From Cinnamomum chago (Eukaryota; Streptophyta; Magnoliopsida; Laurales; Lauraceae), in NCBI GenBank assembly GCA_038049695.1, contig CP142457.1, positions 57,470,501-57,534,500 on the forward strand: DNA of 64,000 nt, given 5' to 3'. Below, piece by piece: positions 1-11,949 of this stretch. The translations under genes were made by a program, and so were the position numbers. The notes under the pieces are model-generated. The model was given only the letters and a program-made list of their open reading frames with translations, was not told the DNA's origin and made no database searches. The number at the start of each line of letters is the position of its first letter. Within the stretch, counting starts at the first letter, position 1.

Positions 1-1450
1 GTCCATCGTGCATGAAGATATACGTGTTGTTGCGCATCCCATGAGTGCCATTCTTGTCATACATCCATGGGCGACCCAATAGGATATCTCCACTGTTCAT
101 TGGAAGCACATCGCACCAAATTGTATCTTTGTAATATCACCAACTGTAAAAGTAACTTGACATGTATGCCGTACTTGCGCTTCATCGCTTGTCATTAGAC
201 ATTTAACAAAGTAGGGACAATTGTGCTTGTAAACCTTCAACTTCAAGCGATCAACAAGAGTTTGAGAGATAATATTCTCAAAACTTCCACCATCAATCAC
301 AACTGTACAATTTTTCCCATGTATTGTACCTGTAGAACGAAAAATATTTTTCCGCAACCATTTCTTCTCAACAGTGGGTATAGACTCTTGTTGTACCAAG
401 AGAAGTGCACCATCTGTTTCAGCGGCTATTTCCTCCATTTCATCGGATTCTTCACTTTTAGGATCATCTTTTGTTTCCGGTTCTTCTTGTGCACCTTCAA
501 TTAAATTTATTCCTTTTGGGCATTCAAACGCACGAAGACCCTTTTGCTTACAATGAAAACATGTGAACTTATTTGGATCTTCAAGCTTGGAGGAAAACTT
601 TTCTGAGGAACTGGTATTTGAATTGAAGTCTGGCTTTGCTGGGGTCTTTTGTGTAGGCCATTTAGACACACTAAACTTTCAAGCTTGATAATTAGCAATG
701 TCCTTAGCTTTGATGGCATGTTGGATGGTCTCATTAACATTATCAAAATTCTTGAATGTAAGGATATGTTGTATGTCAATACGCAACCCATGAAAATATT
801 TATCAACCAACACATCATCATCTTCATTCAAGCCGCAACGAGCTTGTATGGTTAGGAACTCCTCAGAATATTCAATAATAGTTTTGGAACCTTGCTTCAA
901 ATCTTGAAAACTTGAATGAAAATCTCTTGAATAATTCATAGGGAGCAATTTCTGCTTCAACAAATTCTTCATCTCGATCCATGTATCAACGGGGTCAATA
1001 TTTTGATTTCTTCTTTTCTTTTGCAACTCGGCTCACCAAATTGTAGCAAAATTGCGAAAGCGACTTGCCACTAGGGTGACTTTATGACCATCCGGCATTG
1101 GCTTGTGTGCAAAAATATTTTCAACACACTAACCAATCTATGAATTCAGCTGGTTTTAATTTTCCATCATATTCAGGAATCATGAGTTTAATACCCAAAT
1201 CACGATCAACATTGACTGCATGTGGATCTCGTTGATTCCGATTATGTCCTCCATCAGCTCGATGATTATCCTCAAACCGATTAGTTTCTAAAGTAGTTAA
1301 TTTGGTTTCAATCCTTGTAAGAGTGTCTTGCATTTGAACCATCATTGCGGATAGTTGATTAACATTTACTGATAATTCCGCAACGGTTCCCCTCAAATCA
1401 TCATTATTATTGGAGGGCGACTTGACTTCTACATATTTCTTGGGAGGCAT
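1..1450 (-). pseudogene. gag-protease region of Ty3/gypsy element, frameshifted
   Basis: The frame opens at 1450 with MPPKKYVEVKSPSNNND, followed by a coiled coil-like stretch and the retrotransposon gag domain (segments WIEMKNLLKQKLLP and FHGLRIDIQHI, about 680-1026). A zinc knuckle follows near 540-580 as CFHCKQKGLRAFEC, where the expected histidine of CX2CX4HX4C is leucine. The aspartic protease active site reads VIDGGSFENIIS. The protease-end segment GDILLGRPWMYDKNGTHGM is readable in another frame at about 30-90. Breaks seen are a frameshift near 1121-1130 after FIDWL, a TGA where a second Trp is expected near 1030, and a frameshift near 100. The protein would be Gag plus protease of a Ty3/gypsy polyprotein; this copy cannot make it intact. 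Confidence 0.85.
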
Positions 1451-2380
1451 CTTTGGTTAATGCAAATTTAAAATTTTAGACTAACTTGATGTGTAGAACT
1501 GCTCTTCACGATCAAGCTAGCGAAAACTGATCTGAAATCTGACCTCTGGTTGTGCAGATATTGTAGAAACAATATGAGTCGATGATTAGGCAAAAATAAT
1601 TGTTGACCAGATTATGCTGTGTGGTCTGGTCTGATCGGGTCGGACCTGATTTTACTTGACCCGAACCAAAAAGCAAGCCCAAATAGCTTTTGTTCTGCGT
1701 CGGGGTTCATGCAAGCAAAGAAATAAAGGGTTCTTTTACTTAACTGCTTACTGCTTCAACGAAGCGAGGAGGGAGTGATGAGATGAATGGGGCTTTGGGA
1801 TGATGTGGACGATAATGATCGCGAGGATGACGGACGACGATGATGGCGAGGATGACGGACGACGATGATGGCAAGGACGATTTGTAGAGGGAGCTGGACT
1901 TGGCATTCCAGCGACTAGCAACGTCAGCCGGTAAGAAGGTGTACGCAGATGACGACGACGACGACGATGCAGCGTGACGGGGGAAAACTCGAGTGCCAGA
2001 TATGGTGCTCGTCCTCTGCTCTTTCTTCTCCTCTGTTCTGCGCTTTCTTTCTTTTTTTCTTTCTTTTTTTATGTTTTTTTTCTCTATTGTGAGTTTTGGG
2101 ACGGATTTCTGTGGGTTCCGGCGGTTTTTTTTTTTTTTTTCGGATGATTGGATTTGGTTGGTGATTGGATTCGGTGGCTGGATGGAAGTCTGAAAGTGGG
2201 CAGACGATGGGGCGGGGGTGCCGGGGAGTGTGGAAGATGGTTTGGGACTCAACGATGGGTATGGGTAAGGACGCTGGGTTTTTGAGGAATTGGAATGGGA
2301 TCGTGGATGGTGGACGATGGGTGGTTACGGACGAATAGGCTCCGATCGGTGACCGGAGGGTGATCGGAGCGTTGTGGATC
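1451..2380 (-). other. Untranslated leader of the gypsy element
   Basis: This stretch between primer site and gag has low-complexity T-runs (near 2050-2140) and a direct repeat of about 24 bp built on GATGACGGACGACGATGATGG at 1819-1875. A 170-residue open frame lies here on the minus strand, but its composition is simple-repeat-like and it matches no family I know, so I treat it as leader. Confidence 0.5.
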
Positions 2381-2400
2381 TTCGCTCTAATACCAACTCA

Positions 2401-2590
2401 TGCAAGCCCTAGGGTTAGGGCTTGTGTAGATGCCGAAGTACGTGTCAAAGACATCTCAAATTATCTCCGCAGAGATTTCTACCACAAGGAAAACCTCTCC
2501 AAGGAAAAACCTCAATTTTATTCTATTCCAAAATCTGAGATTATCATCTCTACAATGCAATATAAATAGGCAAAGTAAACTTAGGACTTA
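2401..2590 (-). repeat. LTR (R/U5 side) of the 5' gypsy element
   Basis: Sequence beside the primer site begins TGCAAGCCC on the plus strand, which is a terminal CA on the minus strand. It carries the T-rich, TTTTCC-containing character usual for the U5 side of plant LTRs. Only the inner boundary is placed with any confidence. The far end may reach about 2700 or further. Confidence 0.5.
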
Positions 2591-2599
2591 AAAAAACCT

Positions 2600-4355
2600 A
2601 ATCTAATAATAGAAACTATCCTAATCAAACTAGAAAACCAAATAAATTAGAATACTAATCCTCATTACAATAAAATTAGGAAGCTACTGAAAAAAAATCG
2701 TAAAACTATGTTTGGTGGGACGAGTGAAATTATGGTAGCCTGTTCCGCATCAGTTTCTGATAAGAAAATACCAAACAATGATTGAGTCCAATGATTTATT
2801 TTGAAAGGGTACGTGCCAAAATCAAATGACACTGCCATTTGGGGCTCCCACTGCCAGGTATTGATCAAATGTCTAACACGTACTGAAATTAGTTCTCTTA
2901 AGACAAGCGACCTAAAACTAAAACAAACTAAAGGAAAAAGATCAGCCCCCCACAGCCTTACGCCGTTGTAGGCTTGTAGCCCTCTCTTTTTTAGCCAGAA
3001 GAGCTGCGGAGCAGATTTTTCATTTAACTATTGTTTTTTCTTTCTAGCTGGTATGGCCTGTTGTATTATATTGAATATTGGTTTTACTTCTTCTTTTTTT
3101 TTTTTTTTTGGTGCGGTACAAGAGACTCGAACTCATGAACCACACACACTACACTTCCCTAGCCAACAAAGCCACAGCCTGGGACGTATTGATTCTACTT
3201 TAATATAAATAATCAGTTATCATTTCAAGGTTGTGCATTATGGCCCTATCCTTCGAAGCTTGTTGGGATCCCTTTCTTTTCCAATTTGTGTGATTGGAAT
3301 CCTCTTGATTATTCTGTTATGTATTGTCTGGCCTCTGGAGCTTACAATGTTTGCATTCGGTCGGCTGTTTTGGTGGATTTGAAGCCTTACTTTTGTTGCC
3401 ATTTGAATTTTGGACTTATTTGACTGCCTTTGGTTGGTTCCTAAAAAAAGGATGTCTTACATAGAGTATTTAAACTTTCACAGATCACAAGTGTAAAGTT
3501 GTTAATAAATCTACTGTTTCTCTTAATGTTCATATATGACTTTTAGAAGAATTATTGACAACTTCTTATATGAAATATTGTCGGAATTTCTGTCTATCTG
3601 AATTGGTATAGATCATTGATTTGTGTATTCAGTTGATTTTTCATTGCATCACCTTCTTAGACTTACTTTGGCTTGATGATACTGTGAGGAACCAAGTGAT
3701 GTGACAAAAATTGTTTGATTGATGAAATTGATATGGAAGTGGTTTTTTTCCTTTTTGTAAATAACAAAAAACATTATTAAGAGAGCACATTTATATGATA
3801 CAAGAAAAGCAAGAAAATAACGAAAACGGTCTGTAGAAGTTAATTTCTTTCTATGAAACCCAAAAAAATTATTAATTAATGACATTACAAGTTTTAAATT
3901 TTTTTTTTATGGCATCAAAAAAGAACTTCACCATCAAGGTGTTCATTTTCGCTCTTATTTTTATTCTAACATACCAACTGAGCTAACCCTCAAATATTGA
4001 GGATGATATGTTCAACCCTCGTTTGATAACTCAATGAATCCGCTACAATTCCTTAATGAATCTAAGCTTTAAACCGTACTCCAACCCTCATAATGAAAAT
4101 GTCCTCCTAGATATTGTAAAGCCAATAATGTCTGGGAGCTCACTTACATATTAACACACTATAAGTCTAGAACTAAGAAACCACATATAAACCTTTAAGA
4201 CATTCACGATCCCACAACCAATTGTCAATCATAACCCAACCATACACATTTTTAGACGCTCTCCATACACACCTCATTCGGTGGGCCACATCATACTAGT
4301 GGACCCCAACATGCATGTCTCAAAAGGAGAATGATAGCTGAAGGTTTGATACCAA
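2600..4355. other. Intergenic or intronic DNA, no gene recognised
   Basis: AT-rich sequence with a long T run at about 3092-3109 and no supported coding segment on either strand. It may be part of a very long last intron of the fructokinase gene, whose final exon was searched for here and not found. Confidence 0.5.
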
Positions 4356-4356
4356 T

Positions 4357-4360
<4 letters not shown>

Positions 4361-4397
<37 letters not shown>
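4361..4397. repeat. (GA)n microsatellite
   Basis: Uninterrupted AG dinucleotides, about 18 units. Confidence 0.95.
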
Positions 4398-4400
<3 letters not shown>

Positions 4401-4599
4401 TAATTATTTCAAGTGTAGAACAATTTAAGTCTCAAAGTATTTCTTCTGTAGCAGCCTTCAACTAAAAGTATTGCTTAAGAACCTAAGAACGGTTCTCATG
4501 CCATGTAGTTAAAATTCAAGATAATAATACATTCAATACAGCTACTGAAATGAAAGGTAGATAATAATTTAACAGATTGTAATTAGAACATGCAGGCCA

Positions 4600-4730
4600 A
4601 TATGAGTCATTTAACAAGAAACAGAAAAAAATAAGGGGCATACAGAGCAATATGAGTCATTTAACAAGAAACAGAAAAAAAAAAAAAGGGGCATACAGAG
4701 CAATATGAGTCATTTAACAAGAAACTCAAA
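4600..4730. repeat. Tandem repeat, period about 57 bp
   Basis: A unit containing GAGTCATTTAACAAGAAAC, an A-run and GGGGCATACAGAGCAATAT occurs two and a half times in a row. The copies differ mainly in the length of the A-run, as expected from slippage. Confidence 0.85.
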
Positions 4731-4769
4731 AGGAGAAGGTGAGAATCACGTGGCATAGTTAAAAATGAA

Positions 4770-5185
4770 TTAACAGAATCAACTAGTTATGACCTATGGA
4801 GCAAATTTTGGTCAATTAGGAAAACAAAACATGCAAAAAAACAAGTCGAGCAGAGATGCGAATATTAAGATGGATGGGTGGTAAAAATAGAAAAGAAAGA
4901 ATTAGAAATCATAACATTCAAAAGAATTTAGTGGTAGCATCAATAGTTGATAAATTAAGAGATGCTCATTTGATATGGTCTAAACATTTAAAACACAGGC
5001 CAACAACTGCGCTGATGGGGAAAATTTTCTCTATGCCGGTTGATGGCACCTCAAAAGGGGGGACATGGATGAAAGTAATATGGAAATAACTGAAGAAGTG
5101 CAACCTATTCAAGCATTTGGCAAAAGATAGACTAGAACCCCAACATAGTTGTGACAAGGCTTTGATGATGATGATGAATCAACTA
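4770..5185 (+). mobile_element. RTE-type LINE, 3' end fragment
   Basis: The frame at 4856 reads MRILRWMGGKNRKERIRN and continues through VASIVDKLRDAHLIW and HRPTTALMG to KKCNLFKHLAKDRLEP. This is the conserved C-terminal tail of plant RTE-clade LINE reverse transcriptases (RMLRWMCG...RKDRIRN...CNL...LAQDRAEWR). The degraded segment YGANFG just upstream fits the preceding YGAECW motif in a shifted frame. The copy ends in a short (TGA/ATG)n run at about 5162-5178, typical of RTE tails. It is truncated 5' and carries in-frame stops, so it is dead. It lies directly downstream of the sixth fructokinase exon, on the opposite strand. Confidence 0.85.
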
Positions 5186-5273
5186 ATTATCTCAGTAAGA
5201 CAATAATGAACAGATTAGTAATGTTTAATTTCTTAAACCCAAGACTAACAAAACTATGTGTACTCATGCATAC

Positions 5274-8028
5274 CTCAAATAGATTTAGGTTCGAAGCCAA
5301 ACTGCAAAGTATCCCACTGACAAATGCATCACCAGCACCAGTAGTGTCAACAACTTTAACTTTAACTCCGCCTACTCTGCCATTAAATTTCTGCATACAT
5401 TGTATGAGGTTCATGTCAGAGAAAATAGCTTCACATTAAATACCCTAGCGAAGTAGTGAGTTTAATTGCATAATAGGCTATGAAAATGCATCTCCCTCCT
5501 CACTAGAGATTATGAGATATCATCAATGACGTGTACATTCTCTATCAAATCATCCAGAAAAGATGTGTAGTATGCTGAGCATAATTGCTTGCATAAAACA
5601 ATTCCCATAGAAATGAAGTCATCACCCAATAAGATTATAATTTTTAATTTTTAGTTTCCAGGGATGCGCAGGAAAAAAATGAAATCTATATGATTACCTG
5701 GGTATAATATCTGCAGCCCTCTGACCCTTCAGTTACAAGTAGAAGTTTAAGGTTGGGATGGAAAAGCTTCTTTAATACCACATTATCATCATGAGGATCA
5801 TCTCCCCTGGTCAGAAATGAAATTTCCTCCTCACTTATCTGTAATATACAAAACAAAGTACAAGCACAAAGGCATTCAAATCATGGCAGGACCACAGCCC
5901 CTCCAAAAAAGGCCAGCATACGAAGCAAACCAAAAAAAAAAAAAAACCGACTCTGAAATTCAACCTAAAAATTCTATTTTGCCAAAAGTTGTTGTACCTT
6001 AATAATATCTGCTTGATCCCATATGCTCAAAATGCCCTGCTGCGCAGCATCTGCTGATGGCCATAGCGGCAATCTCAAATTGGGATCATAAGACAGGATG
6101 CTGCCAGACCTTTTGGCTATGTCCATAGCTGCAAGAAGGGTTGACCTACATGGTTCCTCTATCAAACTAATTGACCCATAGTGAAAAATACTTGCCTGCA
6201 TTTACAATTATCATTAGGGAGAATATTCCAATCATATCCGCTCTTGTGCTATCATAACTAACTTCTATTTTTTGCAGAGAGACAAGGTTTACTACAATTA
6301 TCCAATATAGATGTTGAAACAAACTAAGATAACTTTACCTTCTTAAGAAGGTCAACCTCAAGTTCTGATTCATGAAGGAGCATATCTGCACTTGGATTGC
6401 GGAAAAACATGAATTCACGCTCTCCATCAGCTCTAAGTGTAACAAAGGCCAATGCAGTTCGTGCACCATGGTCAAAACGCATGCCAGAATTATCAACATT
6501 GTTTTCTTTCAAAATGTTAGACAACATATACCCGAACTCATCCTCGCCTACCTGAAATACAGAACAAAAGAATTCAGTGGTGAAAATGAATAGTTGCGGG
6601 TAAAACAGATGTTTAATTTCTCTATTAAGGACAGACAGCTGGGCAATTAGCATGAAGTTTGGGACATTGAAGGACCAACATCAGAAAGCATTGGGCTACA
6701 TAACATAAAAGACATGGACACCAGAAGTCAATGGCAAAATGCTTGATTTGCCGATCTGCCCCTACAGAGAACATTTCAGTATTGAAAATATGTGAGCAAA
6801 ACTAAATTTCCTGAAAAATGTTTTTAACATGTATACATATTCCTACAAAACACAATTAAAATTAAAATATAATCAAATAAACAAGCATAGTGAAAGGGCG
6901 ATCTCTCCAATCTACTACCCATAACAATGCAGATATCCAGCACATCTTTGTAAAATTGAAATACCTCCAATTATGTATATGTGTATTCTCATAGAACTAG
7001 AATCACAAGGCACAACAAATATGATGATAAAGAAACGGTTACTGGTATAGAAAGATGGCGAATGAATCTGATAATCAGTGAATGCACCTTGCCGATAAAG
7101 GCCGACGAGCCACCCAATCTCGATATCCCGACGGCAACATTAGCAGGAGCTCCTCCTGGAGCTTTCTTAAATGCAGGTGCTTCTGCAAGTGACACTCCCC
7201 CAACGGTTGGGACAAAATCAATCAACATCTCTCCAAAGCACACAACCAGGGAGCTTTTCTCTTGGGTTCCCCCTCGTTTATCATTAGCAAGAGCTTTGGG
7301 GACTCCTGCATAAAACCATTTAACCGAGAATCAGTATAGTAAGGGCTCTCCAAGCAAATAAAATTCATACAGGAGAATTCATGGAGAAGATGTTTGGGTT
7401 GAAATGGAAATGATTGGAAAATTTAGTGACAGTTAAAGATCTCAGCTATCCAATATCCAACATCAACAACAACAAACAAACGAACAAAATAACCCACAAT
7501 AAAAGCAAATCACGGTTGAAAGTATGAACACGTCTACACTAAATGCAACCGGATCATACGATTGAAACAGCTAAAACAAGTAACAACATTCAAAACTGAA
7601 TCACTCAATCACCTTGATTTTTCCGAATCTTGATTAATCCAAAACCTCGATCCTTCTAGATCTCTTTTTACAATGGTAAGAAAAACTAAAATTCTAAACT
7701 TCAGTACTAATTAACTAACATACATAGTACGCAAAAATTAGTACATCGTCAACAGATCAAAAGAACAAATTCTTTCTCGTTTACGAATTCCCTACACATT
7801 ACACCTCACCAAAAAAGAAGATTAGATGAGATCCGATGGATTTAACTAGGTCGCGAAAGCGAAGATCTAGATCTCACACTGCCCAAACATTTCATCTGAT
7901 CCTAAAATCGATACATCTAATGGAGTTTGAAGTAGTGCCGATTGTTTGATCAGCTCGTAGCCTCGTACAGAGAAAAGAGAGATTCAAGAAAAAAAAAATG
8001 ATCAGATACAGTGATGTTGATTTCTATT

Positions 8029-8103
<75 letters not shown>

Positions 8104-8308
8104 CACCTGAAGAGGGACTGGCCATGTTGATTGTAACGCGTTTCAAAAGATAAGAGGAGTAGGAGGAGGAGGTGGAGGTGAGGGTGGGGCAGGGAGAGAG
8201 AGGATTTGGAAAGTGGGAGTAGGAGGGGGGTGGATTTAAAGAGGAGAGGGAAGCAGCAGCAGTGCTGGTAGCCAGGTGGCGGCAAGGAAAAGTCACTACT
8301 GCCATCAC
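5274..8308 (-). CDS. Fructokinase, plastid type (pfkB family), last exon not found
   Basis: Phosphorylates fructose with ATP. Six exons on the minus strand: 8107-8308, 7088-7305, 6339-6551, 5998-6195, 5698-5838, 5274-5390. All junctions are GT-AG, the frame is continuous and 363 residues result. Visible motifs are [12 protein letters not shown], the pfkB signature [12 protein letters not shown]...[31 protein letters not shown], and [14 protein letters not shown] with the catalytic Asp of GAGD. The first exon gives about 60 Ser/Thr/Pro-rich, hydroxylated residues before MASPSSG, consistent with a plastid transit peptide; the start at 8308 was chosen for that reason, with the MASPSSG methionine (8125) as alternative. 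The sequence resembles Arabidopsis FRK6/FRK7. The family's final exon (REAL.FANACGA...IPALPTKEAV) is not visible between 1 and 5273, so the gene is either interrupted by a very long last intron or truncated. Confidence 0.88.
8029..8102. repeat. (GA)n microsatellite beside a splice donor
   Basis: About 36 GA units. On the gene strand this is (CT)n starting four to five bases after the GT of fructokinase intron 1. Confidence 0.95.
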
Positions 8309-8309
8309 C

Positions 8310-10900
8310 TCCTCTTTCTTCCTCCTCCCCAGGCCCCTTCTGCCCTTTACTTTACTTTATTTTATTTTTATTCTCCCAATAGAATAAAATAAAGAGAGGT
8401 GTTGACAGAAAAGAGGAAAAACCAACAGTAACAGAAATTGGAAGGCTGGTTTTCTATGGACAGCTTTGCGCTCTCTCTCTCACTCTTCCCTGGTCTCCCC
8501 CACTGACTGGTCACACTCTCTCCAGCCTTCTAAAATAGAAATAATAGTTTACAGATGGTTTGATTTTTTTTTCTTCCTCTATTCAATATTTTTTTTTTAT
8601 TCCAGCTTAAGAGAGCTGGGCCTGACCCTTTAGAGAGGGGAGTAAACCTCGGATGATGTGGTGGCCCTTTTTCGAGGAAAGTAGACTGGTGAGGTATTAT
8701 AGCGTAACATCCTTGAGAAAAATAGACTTCTATTAAGGTATCACAGTGTTAAACAGGTTAAAAACTGAACGGACAAGTAAAGACTGGCGAATCTAATCAT
8801 TTTGGTATGAGGCCGTTCTTTTCTTCTCTAATTTTTTGAGTTTCTATTTTCCCTACTTAGATAGGGGAGGGAAACCGGTGCATTGTGATTTTTTTCTTCA
8901 CCGTGCACATATAAAATCTTGGTAGATTGATAGTTAGCTCAATCCAATCATCATCGTTGTAGTTGTTGACTGTTGTTGATTGGGTAAGGCACGTGGGGCC
9001 CACACACACTGCTGCACTTTCTTTCGGCCTTTCCTATCCACTCGAATCTAATGATCCTAGTGACCATCATTTTCACCCTGGATTATTTGGGCATTAGAAA
9101 CAAATTAACACATTAATGCACAGTGTGGATTCGATCCTGGGCGTGGTGTCTACAATACTTTTGCCTGAATTATTATTATGGGCACAGCTTAATCTCGATA
9201 AGGCTCATCGATTTACGATTCTGATCCCAACACCACATGTCCCCCATGTACATGCTCTAACCAAAGGGTGTAGCATTGATTTTAAATCAGGAATCATATA
9301 ATACTTTTCTATCCGTTGTATGTTACTTTCTTCTCCACTATATGCTTGATAAAACAATCAAGTATCAAACAGCTCATACTTTTGTTATCTGCTAGATCAT
9401 TTGGCAATGGTGCCTGTGAATTGATTGCAAACAAGGGGATTTTTCTTTTTTTAATACCCCCTCTAAGGGAGACTGGGTCCAAGAGAGCCCACAAGCATGA
9501 AGAAAGAAAGCCCACACCATGAAAAGGAGACCCATGAGCGACACCCAAAGATAGATCCATGGTTAATTTGGTGAGATGCGGGGTGACCAACACATTGTTG
9601 ATTGGTCATTATTTACTAAATGGAAATGAGGCATTTTAATTAAGTTTTGAGTAAGGGTTGTGTGTTGGAAATTGGAATTATTAGGTAAGTTTTGAGTAAG
9701 ATGCTTTGCCCTTAAAGATGGCATTATTAAGTAAGAAATGGGCGTTTTTCATGAGTGTCTTTTTCTTGTAAAGTGCAGAGTAGTGTAAAGGAGGAGAATA
9801 CGAAGGTTGGCTCGATTTGATTTATGCCCTGAATTGTAGTATATACTTACTTACCTAAATAACCCAATAATAGCTGGCAATTACAGGAGTAGTACCAGTA
9901 CCTGTAAAGTAGGTTGTCTTTTTTGACCGTGGACTCCATCTTTCCTAGATGAAAACTGTTGGTTCCCATCAGTCAACATCCTCCCTTAATAGGTAAGGTG
10001 CCAATTTATCAATCTGATCCTAGTGGCAATTCATCATTCACGTTGGATTGAAGAGGAATATTTCAGTAGATGTAAATGGAAATTCATCTCACATGGATGT
10101 TATCAATCCATAGTCAAATTACAGTATAAACGACATGACTTAAGAAACAATAGAATCAACGTGGTCCTTACCTTTCTCTTCAAAATGGCCCACATATGAT
10201 GAATCCAGCCCCTCTCATTAAGTCCTGTAGCTATGATTATACAATTAAAATGGGTTTTGGCCAGGTCTTTAATTAACCGGGCATCATACCCCATTCTTTA
10301 CCTTACATTGGTATATGTTCAAATGGGGCCAAAATAGAATGGATAAAAAGAAGAAAAAAAAAGTAAAAAAAAAAAAGTCAATCTCTTGCCTTTCCATATT
10401 TTCTATCTTTTTGTTAATAACGATAGAAACCCATCCACCCACTTATGGTTGATCATTGGTAAAATCTTGGATAACATTACTCACTATAATTACGTATCAA
10501 GTAAGGTTCCAAACAATTTGAAGCGGGGATCTCTATCTCATTGTTCGACTTCCTAACCACTCAAACAATTTAAATATGAGTAACAAAGATGATAGGGGGA
10601 CCACACGTATACTTTTTCTATTTTTAAACAATGGATCCTCAAGTTTCCATTAATGAAGAAACGAGCTAATAACAGTATGTCTCGGACCATAGCCTCCTTA
10701 ATAAATCTATATATACCTTAGTTTAATCACCACGAAAAGAAATCTTGACCCATGGTCCCCGCTCCCCGAACTGTCCCTGACCCAACTCTAAATGCATATC
10801 ACATGAATATCGTCACTAGTGGGCATGGCCCACTGTTAGGTGAGCCAAATTAAAAGCTGATTGTTCATGTGGTACATACTCATGCATCAAAACCTCCAAA
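8310..10900. other. Gene-free region upstream of the fructokinase gene
   Basis: No coding segment supported. The first few hundred bases presumably hold the fructokinase promoter, including CT/GA-rich stretches at 8170-8230 and 8470-8520. I saw no clear TATA box in a convincing position. The rest is AT-rich and featureless to my reading. Confidence 0.5.
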
Positions 10901-10929
10901 TGGGCTGGCCGTATGGTTATGACCATTAT

Positions 10930-11050
10930 TCCTTCCTTTTCTGGAGTTAGAGGTCTTGGTATGGAATTAAAGGTCTTGGTATGGACCCTCGGTTCCTGAA
11001 ATCGAAGGTTGAGTTCACTTGTGCTACCACCTGAGGCTATAAGGGTTTTA
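10930..11050 (+). repeat. Dispersed repeat, copy A (empty-site paralogue)
   Basis: Segment with TTCTGGAGTTAGAGGTCTTG, a GAAATCGAAGGTTGAGT stretch and GTGCTACCACCTGAGG. It is homologous to about 46770-46868 plus 47974-47990, where a hAT element sits inside the GCTACCAC motif. The element family of the host repeat was not identified. Confidence 0.7.
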
Positions 11051-11059
11051 CTCGGCTTT

Positions 11060-11945
11060 TCTCTGGGTCCGAAGAAAATAGTCTAGTCAGAAAAATTGAG
11101 AGCCCGACTTAGCCAAAAAAAAAAAGTGGGCGTCTCTACTTGTTATTTACGTTACCTCCAAGTGGGGCCACTACAAAATATCTTCTGGTCATGATCTGCG
11201 TGAGTTGGGTCAATGGTTTGTAGCTTTTTCATTTTCCAAACGATATAACACCACTGGCTTTCACAATTCCACTCCATCCGAAAAGAGAAAAAAAAAAAAA
11301 ACTGTTTCAGTTTTGGATCGATGATACCAAGACCACGTTCAAGTAAAGGTGTCGGTGTCTTGCATTTCTTCGAGGTATCATTTGTCACTTTAAGTAGTGT
11401 ATTAGTACATACAACTATCAGGCTTAGAATAGCTGATGAGATTAATCAAGACCTTCCGTTGGTAGGGCACTTCATGGTGGGTGACTGCTGGCTATCATGG
11501 GATTTCAATGATCCTATTGTTCGTCAGTTTTTATGAGAAAGTGATGGAGCTTATACTTGACTTTTAGTGAACGTACGATTGGTGGATTGAAGGTAGGTGG
11601 AAACTTCCACCACCAGCACGTGTGAACAAGATCCACCTGCAATTCCCACGCCGCATGGGAACTTCTTTCCCTTGTCCACCTAAGAAACTGCCAAGCAGGG
11701 GCAAGGCATGCAGTAGAATGGCTTCTTAACCGAGTGGCAAGGAGTGTCAAAATTATTATTATTATTATTATTATGTACGGGCTTCTTTTCTAGTTCCACA
11801 CCTTTTCTCTTTTGTGTACGGACTATCTTCTACGACCCAACCCCCTCCCCGTTCTTTGGGTTAAAAAAAAGCAAGTAGGGCCTAACAAGGAATTTTATTA
11901 GAGGGGCTATTATATAAAATGAAAGAATTTTTTTTTGGAGGGGCT
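11060..11945. other. Intergenic DNA, nothing recognised
   Basis: No coding segment or element boundary seen. A short (ATT)n run is at 11753-11774. Confidence 0.5.
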
Positions 11946-11949
11946 GATC

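Larger units (their letters stand above)
1..2600 (-). mobile_element. Ty3/gypsy LTR retrotransposon, 5' part, decayed
   Basis: Reading the minus strand from about 2600 downward, the order is LTR end, primer binding site, long leader, gag, protease. The primer site near 2382-2396 reads TTGGTATTAGAGC, close to the initiator-Met tRNA type TGGTATCAGAGC. The element continues past the left edge, where reverse transcriptase and integrase would be expected. Frameshifts and an in-frame stop show that this copy is not autonomous. The outer LTR boundary and any target duplication could not be fixed, because the second LTR is outside the window. Lineage within Ty3/gypsy is not resolved here. Confidence 0.85.

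Noticed and set aside
1740..2252. 170-residue minus-strand ORF, Ser/Pro/Lys-rich
   Set aside because: Lies in the leader of the gypsy element, has simple-repeat composition and no family resemblance.
4966..5157. Minus-strand stretch resembling the missing fructokinase exon (TTTGCC.AA.TGCTTG)
   Set aside because: The opposite strand is a clear RTE LINE tail, and the frame does not continue into the GAIPALPTKEAV block.
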